From positions 1-36,818 of the forward strand of contig JAIYBU010000071.1 of the NCBI GenBank assembly GCA_027488335.1: 36,818 nucleotides of DNA, written 5' to 3'. This document shows positions 24,008 to 32,144 of this stretch, piece after piece. This DNA is from Cytophagaceae bacterium. Its GTDB lineage: Bacteria; Bacteroidota; Bacteroidia; Cytophagales; Spirosomataceae. The position numbers were made by a program, and so were the translations under genes. The number at the start of each line of letters is the position of its first letter. The first letter of the stretch is position 1. Under the pieces are notes generated by a model. That model worked only from the letters and a program-made list of their open reading frames with translations. It was not told the origin of the DNA and did not search any database.

Positions 24008-25447
24008 ATGGTTAAATTCTCAATAATAATTATATTATTCTTCTCCACAATTCAAGGGTTTTCACAATTATTGAAAGCATTGACTTTGCAAGAATGTATG
24101 AGTAAAGCAATTGCCAATAACCTTCAAGTAAAAAAAGATAAATACCAGATTCAAGAAAACAGTAATAGACTTTTAGGTGCAAAATATGGTCAATATCCAA
24201 GTGTAAATGGTTCGTTATCTCAAAATTATGGCTCTGGGCGAGTCATTGACCCTTTCACCAATTCAATTATCAACCGGAATACGAGTTATCAAAACTGGGG
24301 TTTAAATTCATCGGTGATGGTTTTTGCAGGAGGAGCTTTGAAAAATACGATTAGATTAAATGAATTGGAAAAAGAGACAGCAGAACAAGGATTGCTGGCA
24401 ACTGAAGAAGCCATCAAACTCAAGGTAATCGAAGCTTTTTTTCAAGTATTAAATGCAAAGGAGCAATTGGAGATAACAAATAAGCAATTTGAAAACACTA
24501 AATTTCAACTTAAAAGAATAGAAACCCTCTTGAAAGAAGGAATGGCTTCAAAGGCAGTTTTACTTGATTTGCAGGCACAAATTGCTGGCGAAGAATTAGG
24601 CATTGCTACCACCGAAAGTGCCTTAGATTATGCTAAAACAGTATTATTGCAAGTAATGAACGAAAACAAAGCAACGATTGAACTGGATTCAAAAGGAATT
24701 ATTCCGCCAAAAATTGAAGCCTATAATTTTCCACTTAATAGTATTGTTCAAGGGGCAAATAGCACACAATCAGTAGTAGATATTGCCAAAACAAGGGTAA
24801 AAATTTCAAAAGTGGGTATCGACCTCGCTGCTGCAAGCAACAAACCAACGCTTATGGGCAACTTTAATATTGGTACAAATTATTCGAGTACAGCACCCGA
24901 CCAACGCTTTATTCCTGATGGAAAACCATCAAAGTTTGTAGAGAATAAAACAAATGATTATGTTTTATCGAATGGTCAGAAACAAAATATCATAAGATTA
25001 GTAGAGATTCCAAGCGGAGTTTTTCAAAAGTTAGGTTATGCCAATCAGTTGGGTTATAATTTTAGTACTATTTTAGGACTTAGCCTCAAAGTACCAATCT
25101 TCAATGCTTTGGATTCAAAAATTAAAATTCAACAAGCAAATTTGGCAAAGTTAAAGGCAGAAAATGAGTTGAACGATACACAAACACAACTCAAAAATAC
25201 TATTGAATTGGCATATAAGAATATGCAAACCGCTTATCGGAAATATGGCTTAACAAATAAACAATTGCTTGCCCTCGAAGCGGCTTTTGACCTCACTAAG
25301 AAAAAATTTGAAGAAGGTAATTTGAGTTCGTTGGAATATACGCTTGCTAAAAACAATGTAGATAGGGTGCGTGTGAGTCTAATTCAGGCAAAATATGAGT
25401 ACATTTATCGAACAAAAATATTAGATTTCTACGCCGATAGGCTCTGA
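24008..25447 (+). CDS. TolC-family outer membrane efflux protein
   Basis: The 479-residue outer-membrane factor has a signal peptide (MVKFSIIIILFFSTIQGFSQ), then two similar halves of long amphipathic helices with short beta segments, as in TolC. The opening LTLQECMSKAIANNLQVKKD and the later GGALKNTIRLNELEKETAEQ and KKFEEGNLSSLEYTLAKNNV are family hallmarks. It would provide the outer channel for the ABC-HlyD pair upstream, completing a type I-like route for the peptide. The gene is separated from the transporter operon by the peptide gene, diverges from it, and shares the FNR-type box region. Its 3' end overlaps the convergent 25421 gene by 27 bases. Confidence 0.9.
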   Translation: MVKFSIIIILFFSTIQGFSQLLKALTLQECMSKAIANNLQVKKDKYQIQENSNRLLGAKYGQYPSVNGSLSQNYGSGRVIDPFTNSIINRNTSYQNWGLNSSVMVFAGGALKNTIRLNELEKETAEQGLLATEEAIKLKVIEAFFQVLNAKEQLEITNKQFENTKFQLKRIETLLKEGMASKAVLLDLQAQIAGEELGIATTESALDYAKTVLLQVMNENKATIELDSKGIIPPKIEAYNFPLNSIVQGANSTQSVVDIAKTRVKISKVGIDLAAASNKPTLMGNFNIGTNYSSTAPDQRFIPDGKPSKFVENKTNDYVLSNGQKQNIIRLVEIPSGVFQKLGYANQLGYNFSTILGLSLKVPIFNALDSKIKIQQANLAKLKAENELNDTQTQLKNTIELAYKNMQTAYRKYGLTNKQLLALEAAFDLTKKKFEEGNLSSLEYTLAKNNVDRVRVSLIQAKYEYIYRTKILDFYADRL

Positions 25448-26206
25448 TTCATTGCTTTTATTCAGAACATACTGCGAAATTAGCAGTAACTGCGATGAAA
25501 AACCAGCGATTTCGAGCATCAGACAGATACTTTCTACCAAGGTCTGAAACTTGCTTTTTTGCAAAAAAACTGCGGAAATATTAATCCAATCCATTACCCA
25601 AGTTTCAATTTTCTCTTCTGTTTCTATTTGCTGTACTTCCTTAAAAAAAACAATCAAAGGAGATTGATTATCGGTCATATTCATACTAAAATCATAAACC
25701 GAATTTAGATTTTGTGTAATCGCATATTTATCAGCTCGAACTAACGCCATAAATACAAGCTGAATGGCAAAATTTAATCTATTTTTTTCATGAATAAAAA
25801 AGTCGTTGTAATCTAAACCTTCAATGATAATATTGCTTGTTTGACATAGAAAAGCAACAAAAAACTCATCAGTAAGCTCATCTTCGTAAGAAATTTCAAA
25901 AGATTTTGGAATCAATTGAATTCGATGCAATGTGTTTTCGGGAGCATTTTCAAACAATGGGTCGTTTGCAATTATGGCTTGTGTTTTTGGTAAATCACTC
26001 AGAAAATCTTCGATTGATTTAAGTTGTACCGCATTTAAATAGTTAAAAAATATTTTTATATTATATCCTCTTTCGGAATCGAAAAAAAAGAAAAATTGAG
26101 AAGGTGATATTTGCTCCCTGACGGCATGGAGTATGTCCTTCCAATTGGTTTTGTTGCAAAACAGCGTTAAGCCTTCCAGTTGATTATTTTGAAAAAGATG
26201 TTTCAT
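25421..26206 (-). CDS. Possible SpaB_C-like (lantibiotic dehydratase C-terminal) protein
   Basis: The 261-residue soluble protein has no clear named family. Its layout suggests the SpaB_C/thiopeptide-type biosynthesis domain. An early block PSQFFFFFDSERGYNIKIFF (about 35-54) parallels the FFxRYxDxxxHLRLRF strand pair. A later FEISYEDELTDEFFVAFLCQ (103-122) plus RLNFAIQLVFMALV (143-156) parallels the segment in which a conserved ...E...F...S... stretch is followed by an R...A helix. In LanB-type systems this domain eliminates glutamate from glutamylated Ser/Thr; no glutamylation partner is seen here. It overlaps the glycosyltransferase stop by 4 bases (ATGA), so they are translationally coupled. 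The assignment is an inference from weak pattern similarity; an unrelated helper protein is possible. Confidence 0.4.
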   Translation of the reverse strand: MKHLFQNNQLEGLTLFCNKTNWKDILHAVREQISPSQFFFFFDSERGYNIKIFFNYLNAVQLKSIEDFLSDLPKTQAIIANDPLFENAPENTLHRIQLIPKSFEISYEDELTDEFFVAFLCQTSNIIIEGLDYNDFFIHEKNRLNFAIQLVFMALVRADKYAITQNLNSVYDFSMNMTDNQSPLIVFFKEVQQIETEEKIETWVMDWINISAVFLQKSKFQTLVESICLMLEIAGFSSQLLLISQYVLNKSNESEPIGVEI

Positions 26207-27201
26207 GCTAATATGATGGGTTTGGCGTTGTTGAAGTTTTTAATAACTATACCATTTCCAAAACTTTCGGTATTGACAATAATTCGTTTGTTATGGAAAT
26301 TGTCCATGAACCTCAACTTATTGGTAAGCTGCGAATAGAAATTGATAACCGATATAAGTATTTCTTTTTTCTCAATAAGATGGGCATTTTTTATTAAATT
26401 AGCATTAGATATGCCTTTTTCTATGGTTTTTTCGACAATAAAGTATCTGTTTAACACTTCAAGCGATTTAACAAAATAATCTTGATTTTCAAATTGAGTA
26501 TAAATACTGTCAGCAATAATAGCCGATTCGTAGGTCAAATCTTTATAAATAAATATAATTTTAGTTTTCTGATGATTGATTTTTTCTACGAAAAGAGCGT
26601 ACAAATGATTATATGTAAATTCATTTTTGATTCGTTCTTCTTCGGAGTGGCTAATGGCTTCTAAGAATTCCTTTTGCTTAAACCCTATTTGAGTTCGCCC
26701 TAAATTCAGTAAGCGATTTTTAATGTCGTTGTCCTCAAATCCGTAGCCTTTGATGGCTTCGTCGTAGCCTCTAATTTGCATAAAATCTGTTTTAGTCATG
26801 CAAATTTTACCAAAAGTATCACTAAGGTTTTCATCTTGTGGCACAACAAAAATTGACTGATTATGTTTAAAAACGTCTTCAATATATTCAGCAAAGCCTT
26901 TTCCAGAGTAATTATCAGCATCTAAGTTGCAAACAATGTCGCCAGAAGCTAATCTGAAAGCCATATTTCGAGAGTGGCTTCGATTATAATAAGAAGGCTC
27001 GCTGGTTTTATAATAGTTGACTTTAGACGAAAAAGAGTGAAAATTGTTTCTCATCCAGTTCTCCAAACCATCGCTTGAATTATAGTCTAAGATTACAAAT
27101 TCAATGTTATTGTTTGTTGCACAATCTTGAAGGTTTTTCGGTAGGGTTTCTTGCAGATGATGCAAGCGGTTCATAACTGTGGTGCAAAATGATATTTTCA
27201 A
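26203..27201 (-). CDS. GT2/GT7C-like glycosyltransferase of the peptide cluster
   Basis: The 332-residue GT-A fold glycosyltransferase opens with ISFCTTVMNRLHHLQETLP. It carries the nucleotide-sugar/metal motif GDIVCNLDADN (Asp94, Asp96) and the acceptor-side motif RGYDEAIKGYGFEDNDIKNR (about 144-163), whose GFEDND is shared with GT2/GT7 galactosyltransferase-like enzymes. The last 110 residues are of unknown type. There is no membrane segment, so it acts in the cytoplasm. It is coupled by a 4-base overlap to the SpaB_C-like gene, and both lie next to the GG-leader peptide and its exporter. Glycosylation of the peptide is therefore a fair inference; a role in surface glycans is the alternative. 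Confidence 0.75.
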   Translation of the reverse strand: MKISFCTTVMNRLHHLQETLPKNLQDCATNNNIEFVILDYNSSDGLENWMRNNFHSFSSKVNYYKTSEPSYYNRSHSRNMAFRLASGDIVCNLDADNYSGKGFAEYIEDVFKHNQSIFVVPQDENLSDTFGKICMTKTDFMQIRGYDEAIKGYGFEDNDIKNRLLNLGRTQIGFKQKEFLEAISHSEEERIKNEFTYNHLYALFVEKINHQKTKIIFIYKDLTYESAIIADSIYTQFENQDYFVKSLEVLNRYFIVEKTIEKGISNANLIKNAHLIEKKEILISVINFYSQLTNKLRFMDNFHNKRIIVNTESFGNGIVIKNFNNAKPIILA

Positions 27202-27290
27202 TGTTTGAAAGTGTTGTTTACAAAAATCTATATCACTTTTTGTGCCAATTGTATCAAAAACAGCAAATTAAATATATATGTTTTGTAACT

Positions 27291-27327
27291 AAAAATCATT
27301 GGTCGGGATTTGTAATCCCGACCAATG
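27291..27327 (-). terminator. Terminator after sugar isomerase-like gene
   Basis: A 14-bp perfect stem (CATTGGTCGGGATT with AATCCCGACCAATG) around a 3-base loop is followed on the minus strand by ATTTTTAG. It ends the gene whose stop is at 27359 and insulates it from the glycosyltransferase gene. Confidence 0.8.
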
Positions 27328-27358
27328 TAAAAGAAGAATTATAATTCAAATAAGAGAA

Positions 27359-28312
27359 TCAAGCCCCCACCGCTTTCTCAACCGACGCTTTCATTTTCTC
27401 GAAACCCACTTTAGCTGCTTCGAGGGCGGGCATTTTCCAATAATCTTCGTTGAAAAGTTCTAAAGAAAGTACAATCGGTACATTTTTTTCATTCAACATC
27501 TGAAAAATTGGCGTGAGCGGAGCAATGCCATCGCCTGGGAAAACTCGGTAGCTATCATTGATTTTTTCTCTTGAAACATTGGCTGGATAATCATTTACAT
27601 GAAACATTTGCATACATTGTCCGTTGAGCATCTTCAAGGCATTAAATTCCGAGCCACCTTTATATAAATGATAAACATCTGATAGCACCACTGCTTTCGG
27701 GTGTCCACTTTCGGCCGCCACAAAGAGTGCTTCACCAAAAAGATGTAGATTAGCCGAGAATCCCCACATTTCGAGTTGCGGAAGAACGCCCATTTCATCG
27801 CCTAAATCGAGCATTTGTTTGTAGCGAGCGGCGGCATTACGTAAATTAATGCCAGCAATATTGGTAGCTCCAAAGGGTGGAGCTGCAATGCGTTTGCAAC
27901 CAATTTCGGCCAACATTCCCATTTCTCGTTTTGTTTGCTCGAGAGCTTTTGCTCTTTGATTAGGGTCGTCAACAATCCAACTGGCAAAACCAATCGCATC
28001 TTCGATAGTTAGTCCTAAGTCTTGTGCTTTTTTGCGAACGTCTTTCAAGTTTCCCCCGCCTTTTGCAAAAGTTTCAAGGGTTCGCACCCAAATTTCAATA
28101 CCTGAATAACCAGCTTTGGCAGCTACATCAAGTTCTGCCATCAAGCCGATGTTTTGCTTCATAATTGTACTTGTATTCAAGCAATAACTAAAATTATGTT
28201 TAGCTGTTTTTGGTGCTTGAGCCGAGGCATTTTCTAAGCCAAGTGCCAAACCAGCACCCGTTGCCAGAGTTGATTTTATTAGATTTCTACGAGAAATATT
28301 AGAAGATTCCAT
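27359..28312 (-). CDS. Tat-exported sugar phosphate isomerase/epimerase-like TIM barrel
   Basis: The 317-residue product has a twin-arginine signal (SRRNLIKSTLATGAGLALGL) and a xylose isomerase-like TIM barrel. Metal-site positions are recognisable as QLEMWGFSAN, VVLSDVYHLYKGG, MFHVNDYP and LSLELFNEDYW. These give the Glu, Asp/His, His and Glu set found in hydroxypyruvate isomerase and related enzymes. It probably isomerises or epimerises a sugar or keto acid in the periplasm; the substrate is not deducible. It lies 93 bases downstream of the SMP-30-like lactonase gene in the same orientation, a pairing that suggests sugar or sugar-acid metabolism. A strong terminator follows. Confidence 0.82.
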   Translation of the reverse strand: MESSNISRRNLIKSTLATGAGLALGLENASAQAPKTAKHNFSYCLNTSTIMKQNIGLMAELDVAAKAGYSGIEIWVRTLETFAKGGGNLKDVRKKAQDLGLTIEDAIGFASWIVDDPNQRAKALEQTKREMGMLAEIGCKRIAAPPFGATNIAGINLRNAAARYKQMLDLGDEMGVLPQLEMWGFSANLHLFGEALFVAAESGHPKAVVLSDVYHLYKGGSEFNALKMLNGQCMQMFHVNDYPANVSREKINDSYRVFPGDGIAPLTPIFQMLNEKNVPIVLSLELFNEDYWKMPALEAAKVGFEKMKASVEKAVGA

Positions 28313-28350
28313 GAATTTTTGGATAGATTATTAAAAGTGATTTTGATAAG

Positions 28351-28383
28351 GGGGCATCCACGGTCCGCCGTTGCGGTGCGACT
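28351..28383. other. GC-rich hairpin island between two genes
   Basis: A stretch of about 33 bases is much richer in G+C than its surroundings and contains CCGC (28365-28368) / GCGG (28373-28376) arms with a CGTT loop. It lies between the lactonase stop and the isomerase start. It may be an attenuating hairpin or a dispersed repeat. Confidence 0.35.
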
Positions 28384-28405
28384 GTTTACTGAAAACTAAT
28401 GGTTT

Positions 28406-29302
28406 TTAAATACCTTTCACTTTCATTTTAAGTGTATAAACGGCCTTTGAAGCAGTTATAAAAAGCGTTTTACGGTCTTTACCGCCAAAAGTTACATTGG
28501 CAGTCCAAGGTTCTTTTGTTTCAATTTGCTCAATTTGAGTGCCGTTTTTATCGAAAACAGTTACGCCTTTTCCTGTTACATATACATTGCCTTTTTTATC
28601 AATCGTCATTCCATCTGAACCCATTGGGGCAAATAATTTACGCTCGCCCAAAGTACCATCAGGGTTGATGGGGTATGAATATGTTTTTCGGTCGCCGATG
28701 TCAGCTACATATAAAGTTTTGCCATCGGGAGTCCCAATAATTCCGTTGGGTGCTACAAATTCACGAGCAGCAATTGTTACCGTTTTTTTATCGGGAGAAA
28801 GGTAATACACTCGTTTTTCGGGCAATTCCATTTCAGTATGCTTCCAATAAGGTCGTTTGTAGAAAGGGTCAGTGAAATATATACCACCATTTGGAGCAAT
28901 CCAGAGGTCGTTTGGCCCATTGAATTTTTTGCCTTCAAAATCATTGACCAAAACCGTTATTTTCTGATTTATGTCAATACTTATGAGCTGGTTTTCTAAA
29001 TCGGCACACGAAAGAAGGTTTCCGTCATGGTCGAAGTAAAGTCCATTTGAGCGACCAGTTTTATTCATATAAACTGAAATTGAATTATCAGCTGCCGACC
29101 ATTTATAGATTTTATCATTAGGTTGGTCTGTAAAGAAAACATTGCCTTCTTTATCGGCGGCTGGGCCTTCAGTAAAGGCATATTCGCCTGAGAGTTTGGT
29201 AAGGGTAGCATCTTTGGCAATGATTTTACTTTTGGTTTGTTGTGCAAAACCATTAAGCACAAAGAGTAGTAGCACAAAAATGCTTATTTTAGTTTTTTTC
29301 AT
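28406..29302 (-). CDS. SMP-30/gluconolactonase-like exported protein
   Basis: The 298-residue protein has a signal peptide (MKKTKISIFVLLLFVLNGFA) and a six-bladed beta-propeller. Divalent-metal positions of the SMP-30 family are visible: EGPAADKEGNVFFTDQ (Glu), FNGPNDLWIAPNGGIYFTDP (Asn, Asp), APNGIIGTPDGKTLYVADIG (Asn, Asp) and DGMTIDKKGNVYVTG. It probably hydrolyses sugar lactones in the periplasm. It stands upstream of the Tat-exported isomerase-like gene on the same strand. The molybdoenzyme operon further upstream is separated by a strong terminator, so this gene has its own promoter. Confidence 0.88.
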   Translation of the reverse strand: MKKTKISIFVLLLFVLNGFAQQTKSKIIAKDATLTKLSGEYAFTEGPAADKEGNVFFTDQPNDKIYKWSAADNSISVYMNKTGRSNGLYFDHDGNLLSCADLENQLISIDINQKITVLVNDFEGKKFNGPNDLWIAPNGGIYFTDPFYKRPYWKHTEMELPEKRVYYLSPDKKTVTIAAREFVAPNGIIGTPDGKTLYVADIGDRKTYSYPINPDGTLGERKLFAPMGSDGMTIDKKGNVYVTGKGVTVFDKNGTQIEQIETKEPWTANVTFGGKDRKTLFITASKAVYTLKMKVKGI

Positions 29303-29332
29303 TGGGGTTGAATAGAGGGAGTTTTAAAACAC

Positions 29333-29369
29333 GAAAAAGGTTATTTTGCAATGCAAAATAACCTTTTTC
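29333..29369 (-). terminator. Terminator after molybdoenzyme operon
   Basis: A 17-bp perfect stem (GAAAAAGGTTATTTTGC with GCAAAATAACCTTTTTC) has a 3-base loop. On the minus strand the T5 run inside the distal arm, then GTGTTTT, acts as the U tract. It ends the operon whose last gene stops at 29453. Confidence 0.8.
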
Positions 29370-29452
29370 TGTGCAAATCCCAAATAAGATTTTATGGGCT
29401 TTATATTAAGCAGAATAAACTATCGACAACCATCTATTGTTAAGCGACTACC

Positions 29453-31615
29453 TCAGCTTAGTTTGATTGGTAATGAACGTATCGCTTTGCCTGTTAAGTC
29501 TAAAACTGCTCCTGCAATAGCTGGAGCGATAGGAGCGAGAGGAGGTTCGCCAACACCATAAGGAATATCGTCACCTTCGAGAATAAAGCACTGGATTTCA
29601 GGAACATCAGTCAGCGAAACCATCGGATATTGGCTAAAATATGCTTGTTCTATTTGTCCATCTTTCACCGTTGCTTCTTCATAAAGTGCTGCCCCGATTC
29701 CCATCATGGTAGCTCCTTCCATTTGCTGTTTGATACCCTCAGGATTAATGCTTATTCCGCAGTCTAACACTTGTGTAACTTTTTTTACAACAATTTTTTC
29801 TTCTACGATTGCTAATTCTATGGCCGTTGCAGCAATTGATTTTCTGTCATTTCCAATAGCAACTCCTCGGCCAATACCTTCGGCTTTTGGTGTTTTCCAA
29901 CCGCTTTTTTCGATGAGGGTTTCCAGAACTTTCTTACTACGAACGCTTATCTTATCATCATTTTGTAGCAATCCAATTCTGAAAGCAATTGGGTCTTTCT
30001 TCGTTTGATGTGCCAACTCATTCATAAAACTTTCAATGGCAAAGGCATTCGGAAACATTCCAACGCCTCGCCAAATTCCAATCGGAATTGGTACTTCGGC
30101 GTTCCAAACCGAAACCGATTTATTTTTGAAATTATACATCAGACTTGCCCCATGACCTGCCGAAATAAAATCTGCTCCCAAGATTTTATTAGGTAGGCCA
30201 GTTCCCATCAAGTTCTTGAGCATATCGGGCGTGGCTTGGTCGTGTGTGATGGCTTCAATTTCGCCATTTTGACCAATTTTTGCTTGCAAAACGTGGTGCG
30301 TGTTTGGCCTATACAAGCTATTTTGAAATTCTTGCTGACGCGAATTATACAGTTTTACAGGTTTGCCCACAGCTTTAGAAATCAAAGCCGCTTCAACATA
30401 AAGCCCTTTTACTGCTTTTCGCCCGAAACCTCCACCTACGAGTGGTGTTTGTACTTCGATTTTATCTTTGTCGAGGTTGAGTGCTTTAGAAACGGTATCA
30501 ATAACAATTTTCGGACCTTGAGTTCCAGCAATGATAAGTGCTTTATCTGCTTCTACATGAGCAATGGCCGCATTTACTTCCATTTGGGCATGAGCTGCCA
30601 TTGGCGTGCGGTATTCTTGCTTGAAAACTGTTGCTTTATTGTCTTCAATGATACTTTTTGCATTGCCTTCTTTCTGAATATTTACTTCCTTGCCATTGCC
30701 AACCGTTACAAATTTTATCAAATCGGCTTGCTGAACTTTATTTGGCGTATTCCACTCGACATTTATTTTCTTGAAAGCACTATCTGCGGCATAGAAAGTC
30801 TTGGCCACAACCGCTACAAGTTCACCCTCTCGAACAACTTTTACAACGCCTGTCGATTTTTCAGCTTCTTTTGTATCGAGTGTTTTGATTGTTCCGTCTA
30901 AATATGGCGATTGTAGCAGAACCGCATAAAGCATATCGGGTAACTCGCTATCGAGCGTATATTTGGCCGTTCCCATTACTTTCGCTTTCAAATCAGTACG
31001 TTTTACCGATTTTCCAACTACTTTAAATGCTGATTTTGGTCTTAGTTTAGGTGTTTTCGGAATATCCCAGTTTTTGTTTTCTTTGGCTATTTCGGCATAA
31101 GTAATTTTGTTATTACCCGAAAGTAATGTGCCATTTTCAGTGTTAATTTCGCTGGCTTTTACGCCCCATTTTTTAGCGGCTGCTTCTTTCAGCATTTCTC
31201 GCATGGTGGCCGCTACTTCTCTGATTGGCTCATAAAGGCTTGCTGTTGAGCTACTTCCGCCTGTGTTCATTTCGTCGATTAAGCCACTTTTAGTGTTGGC
31301 GTGCTCAACTTTTATTTGCTCATAAGGCACATCTAATTCTTCCGCAGCAAGCATGGCAAGGCCTGTAAAAACGCCTTGTCCGATTTCTATTTTGGGAGAT
31401 TTTAACGAAATTGTATTATCGGGTAAAACTTCAAACCAAAAATCAGGTTGAAGCGAACTCATCATGGCAGGTAAGTCCATGCTCTCAGCTTTTTGAGCGG
31501 TAAAACGTCTCAATGGTGAGCAACCCAGATAACTGGCAACAACAGTTCCGCCAAAAACTATTGCTCCTCTTTGTAAGAATTTTCTACGAGAGAAAGATTT
31601 TTTTTCTGTTGACAT
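29453..31615 (-). CDS. Molybdopterin-binding subunit, xanthine dehydrogenase family (IorB-like)
   Basis: The 720-residue protein starts with a Tat signal (SFSRRKFLQRGAIVFGGTVV), indicating export with its cofactor folded. Molybdenum-cofactor and substrate motifs of the xanthine dehydrogenase/isoquinoline 1-oxidoreductase beta family are present: VGGGFGRK, GIWRGVGMFPNAFAIESFMN and the C-terminal GVGEPPLAPIAPAIAGAV with the catalytic Glu. It oxidises aldehydes or N-heterocycles; the substrate is unknown. The start at 31615 follows the iron-sulfur subunit stop by 5 bases; an upstream in-frame ATG inside that gene is rejected because the Tat motif would be internal. No FAD subunit is visible, as in two-subunit IorAB-type enzymes. 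Confidence 0.9.
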   Translation of the reverse strand: MSTEKKSFSRRKFLQRGAIVFGGTVVASYLGCSPLRRFTAQKAESMDLPAMMSSLQPDFWFEVLPDNTISLKSPKIEIGQGVFTGLAMLAAEELDVPYEQIKVEHANTKSGLIDEMNTGGSSSTASLYEPIREVAATMREMLKEAAAKKWGVKASEINTENGTLLSGNNKITYAEIAKENKNWDIPKTPKLRPKSAFKVVGKSVKRTDLKAKVMGTAKYTLDSELPDMLYAVLLQSPYLDGTIKTLDTKEAEKSTGVVKVVREGELVAVVAKTFYAADSAFKKINVEWNTPNKVQQADLIKFVTVGNGKEVNIQKEGNAKSIIEDNKATVFKQEYRTPMAAHAQMEVNAAIAHVEADKALIIAGTQGPKIVIDTVSKALNLDKDKIEVQTPLVGGGFGRKAVKGLYVEAALISKAVGKPVKLYNSRQQEFQNSLYRPNTHHVLQAKIGQNGEIEAITHDQATPDMLKNLMGTGLPNKILGADFISAGHGASLMYNFKNKSVSVWNAEVPIPIGIWRGVGMFPNAFAIESFMNELAHQTKKDPIAFRIGLLQNDDKISVRSKKVLETLIEKSGWKTPKAEGIGRGVAIGNDRKSIAATAIELAIVEEKIVVKKVTQVLDCGISINPEGIKQQMEGATMMGIGAALYEEATVKDGQIEQAYFSQYPMVSLTDVPEIQCFILEGDDIPYGVGEPPLAPIAPAIAGAVLDLTGKAIRSLPIKLS

Positions 31616-31620
31616 AGCTA

Positions 31621-32091
31621 TTAGTGGTTTTGGTTGTTGATTTCGGCTGCTCTTTTTATGGCTTTGATGATACGTGGGTGAGTTCCGCAACGGCAAATAT
31701 TAGTGATGCCATTTTTTATATCATCATCACTCGGATTTGGTTTTTCTTCTAATAACTTGGCGGCGGCCATCATAAATCCCGACTGGCAATAACCACATTG
31801 TGGCACTTGTTCTTCTATCCAAGCTTGTTGGATGGGATGGAGGTTTTCAGCACTTTCCGAAAGTCCTTCGAGGGTCGTGATGTTTTTTCCTGCAATACTC
31901 TCAACAGGTACAGAACATGAGCGAGTTGCTTCGCCATCAATATGCAGCGTACACGCTCCGCACATGGCCATTCCGCAGCCAAATTTTGTAGCCGTAAGCT
32001 TGAGTTCGTCTCTGACAACCCAAAGCAAAGGCATGGCAGGGTCAACGTCGATACTCGTTGGTTTACCGTTTATTTTAAAGTCAATTTTCAT
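31621..32091 (-). CDS. (2Fe-2S)-binding subunit, IorA-like
   Basis: The 156-residue subunit carries two [2Fe-2S] clusters. A plant-type ferredoxin set, KFGCGMAMCGACTLH with Cys59 (Cys39, 44, 47, 59), is followed by the xanthine-oxidase set QCGYCQSGF and ICRCGTHP (Cys99, 102, 133, 135). All eight cluster ligands are present and the length matches IorA/CoxS subunits. It passes electrons from the molybdenum subunit encoded 5 bases downstream, likely to a periplasmic cytochrome not seen in the window. It has no Tat signal and would be co-exported by binding its partner. Confidence 0.93.
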   Translation of the reverse strand: MKIDFKINGKPTSIDVDPAMPLLWVVRDELKLTATKFGCGMAMCGACTLHIDGEATRSCSVPVESIAGKNITTLEGLSESAENLHPIQQAWIEEQVPQCGYCQSGFMMAAAKLLEEKPNPSDDDIKNGITNICRCGTHPRIIKAIKRAAEINNQNH

Positions 32092-32144
32092 TCGTTTTTA
32101 TATTTTGTTAGTTTGAAATTGTACGTTATTGGGCAGAAAATCAC

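Noticed and set aside
27202..27296. TTGGCAC... on the minus strand before the glycosyltransferase as a sigma-54 promoter
   Set aside because: The -12 element is GA instead of GC at the required spacing; only the -24 half fits.
27202..27296. TTTTTGATAC as a second FNR box before the glycosyltransferase
   Set aside because: Only one TTGAT half site is present; the other half does not match.
30236..30901. 221-codon plus-strand frame opposite the molybdenum subunit
   Set aside because: Long, but composed of the complement of conserved XDH-family codons; no family resemblance or ribosome site.
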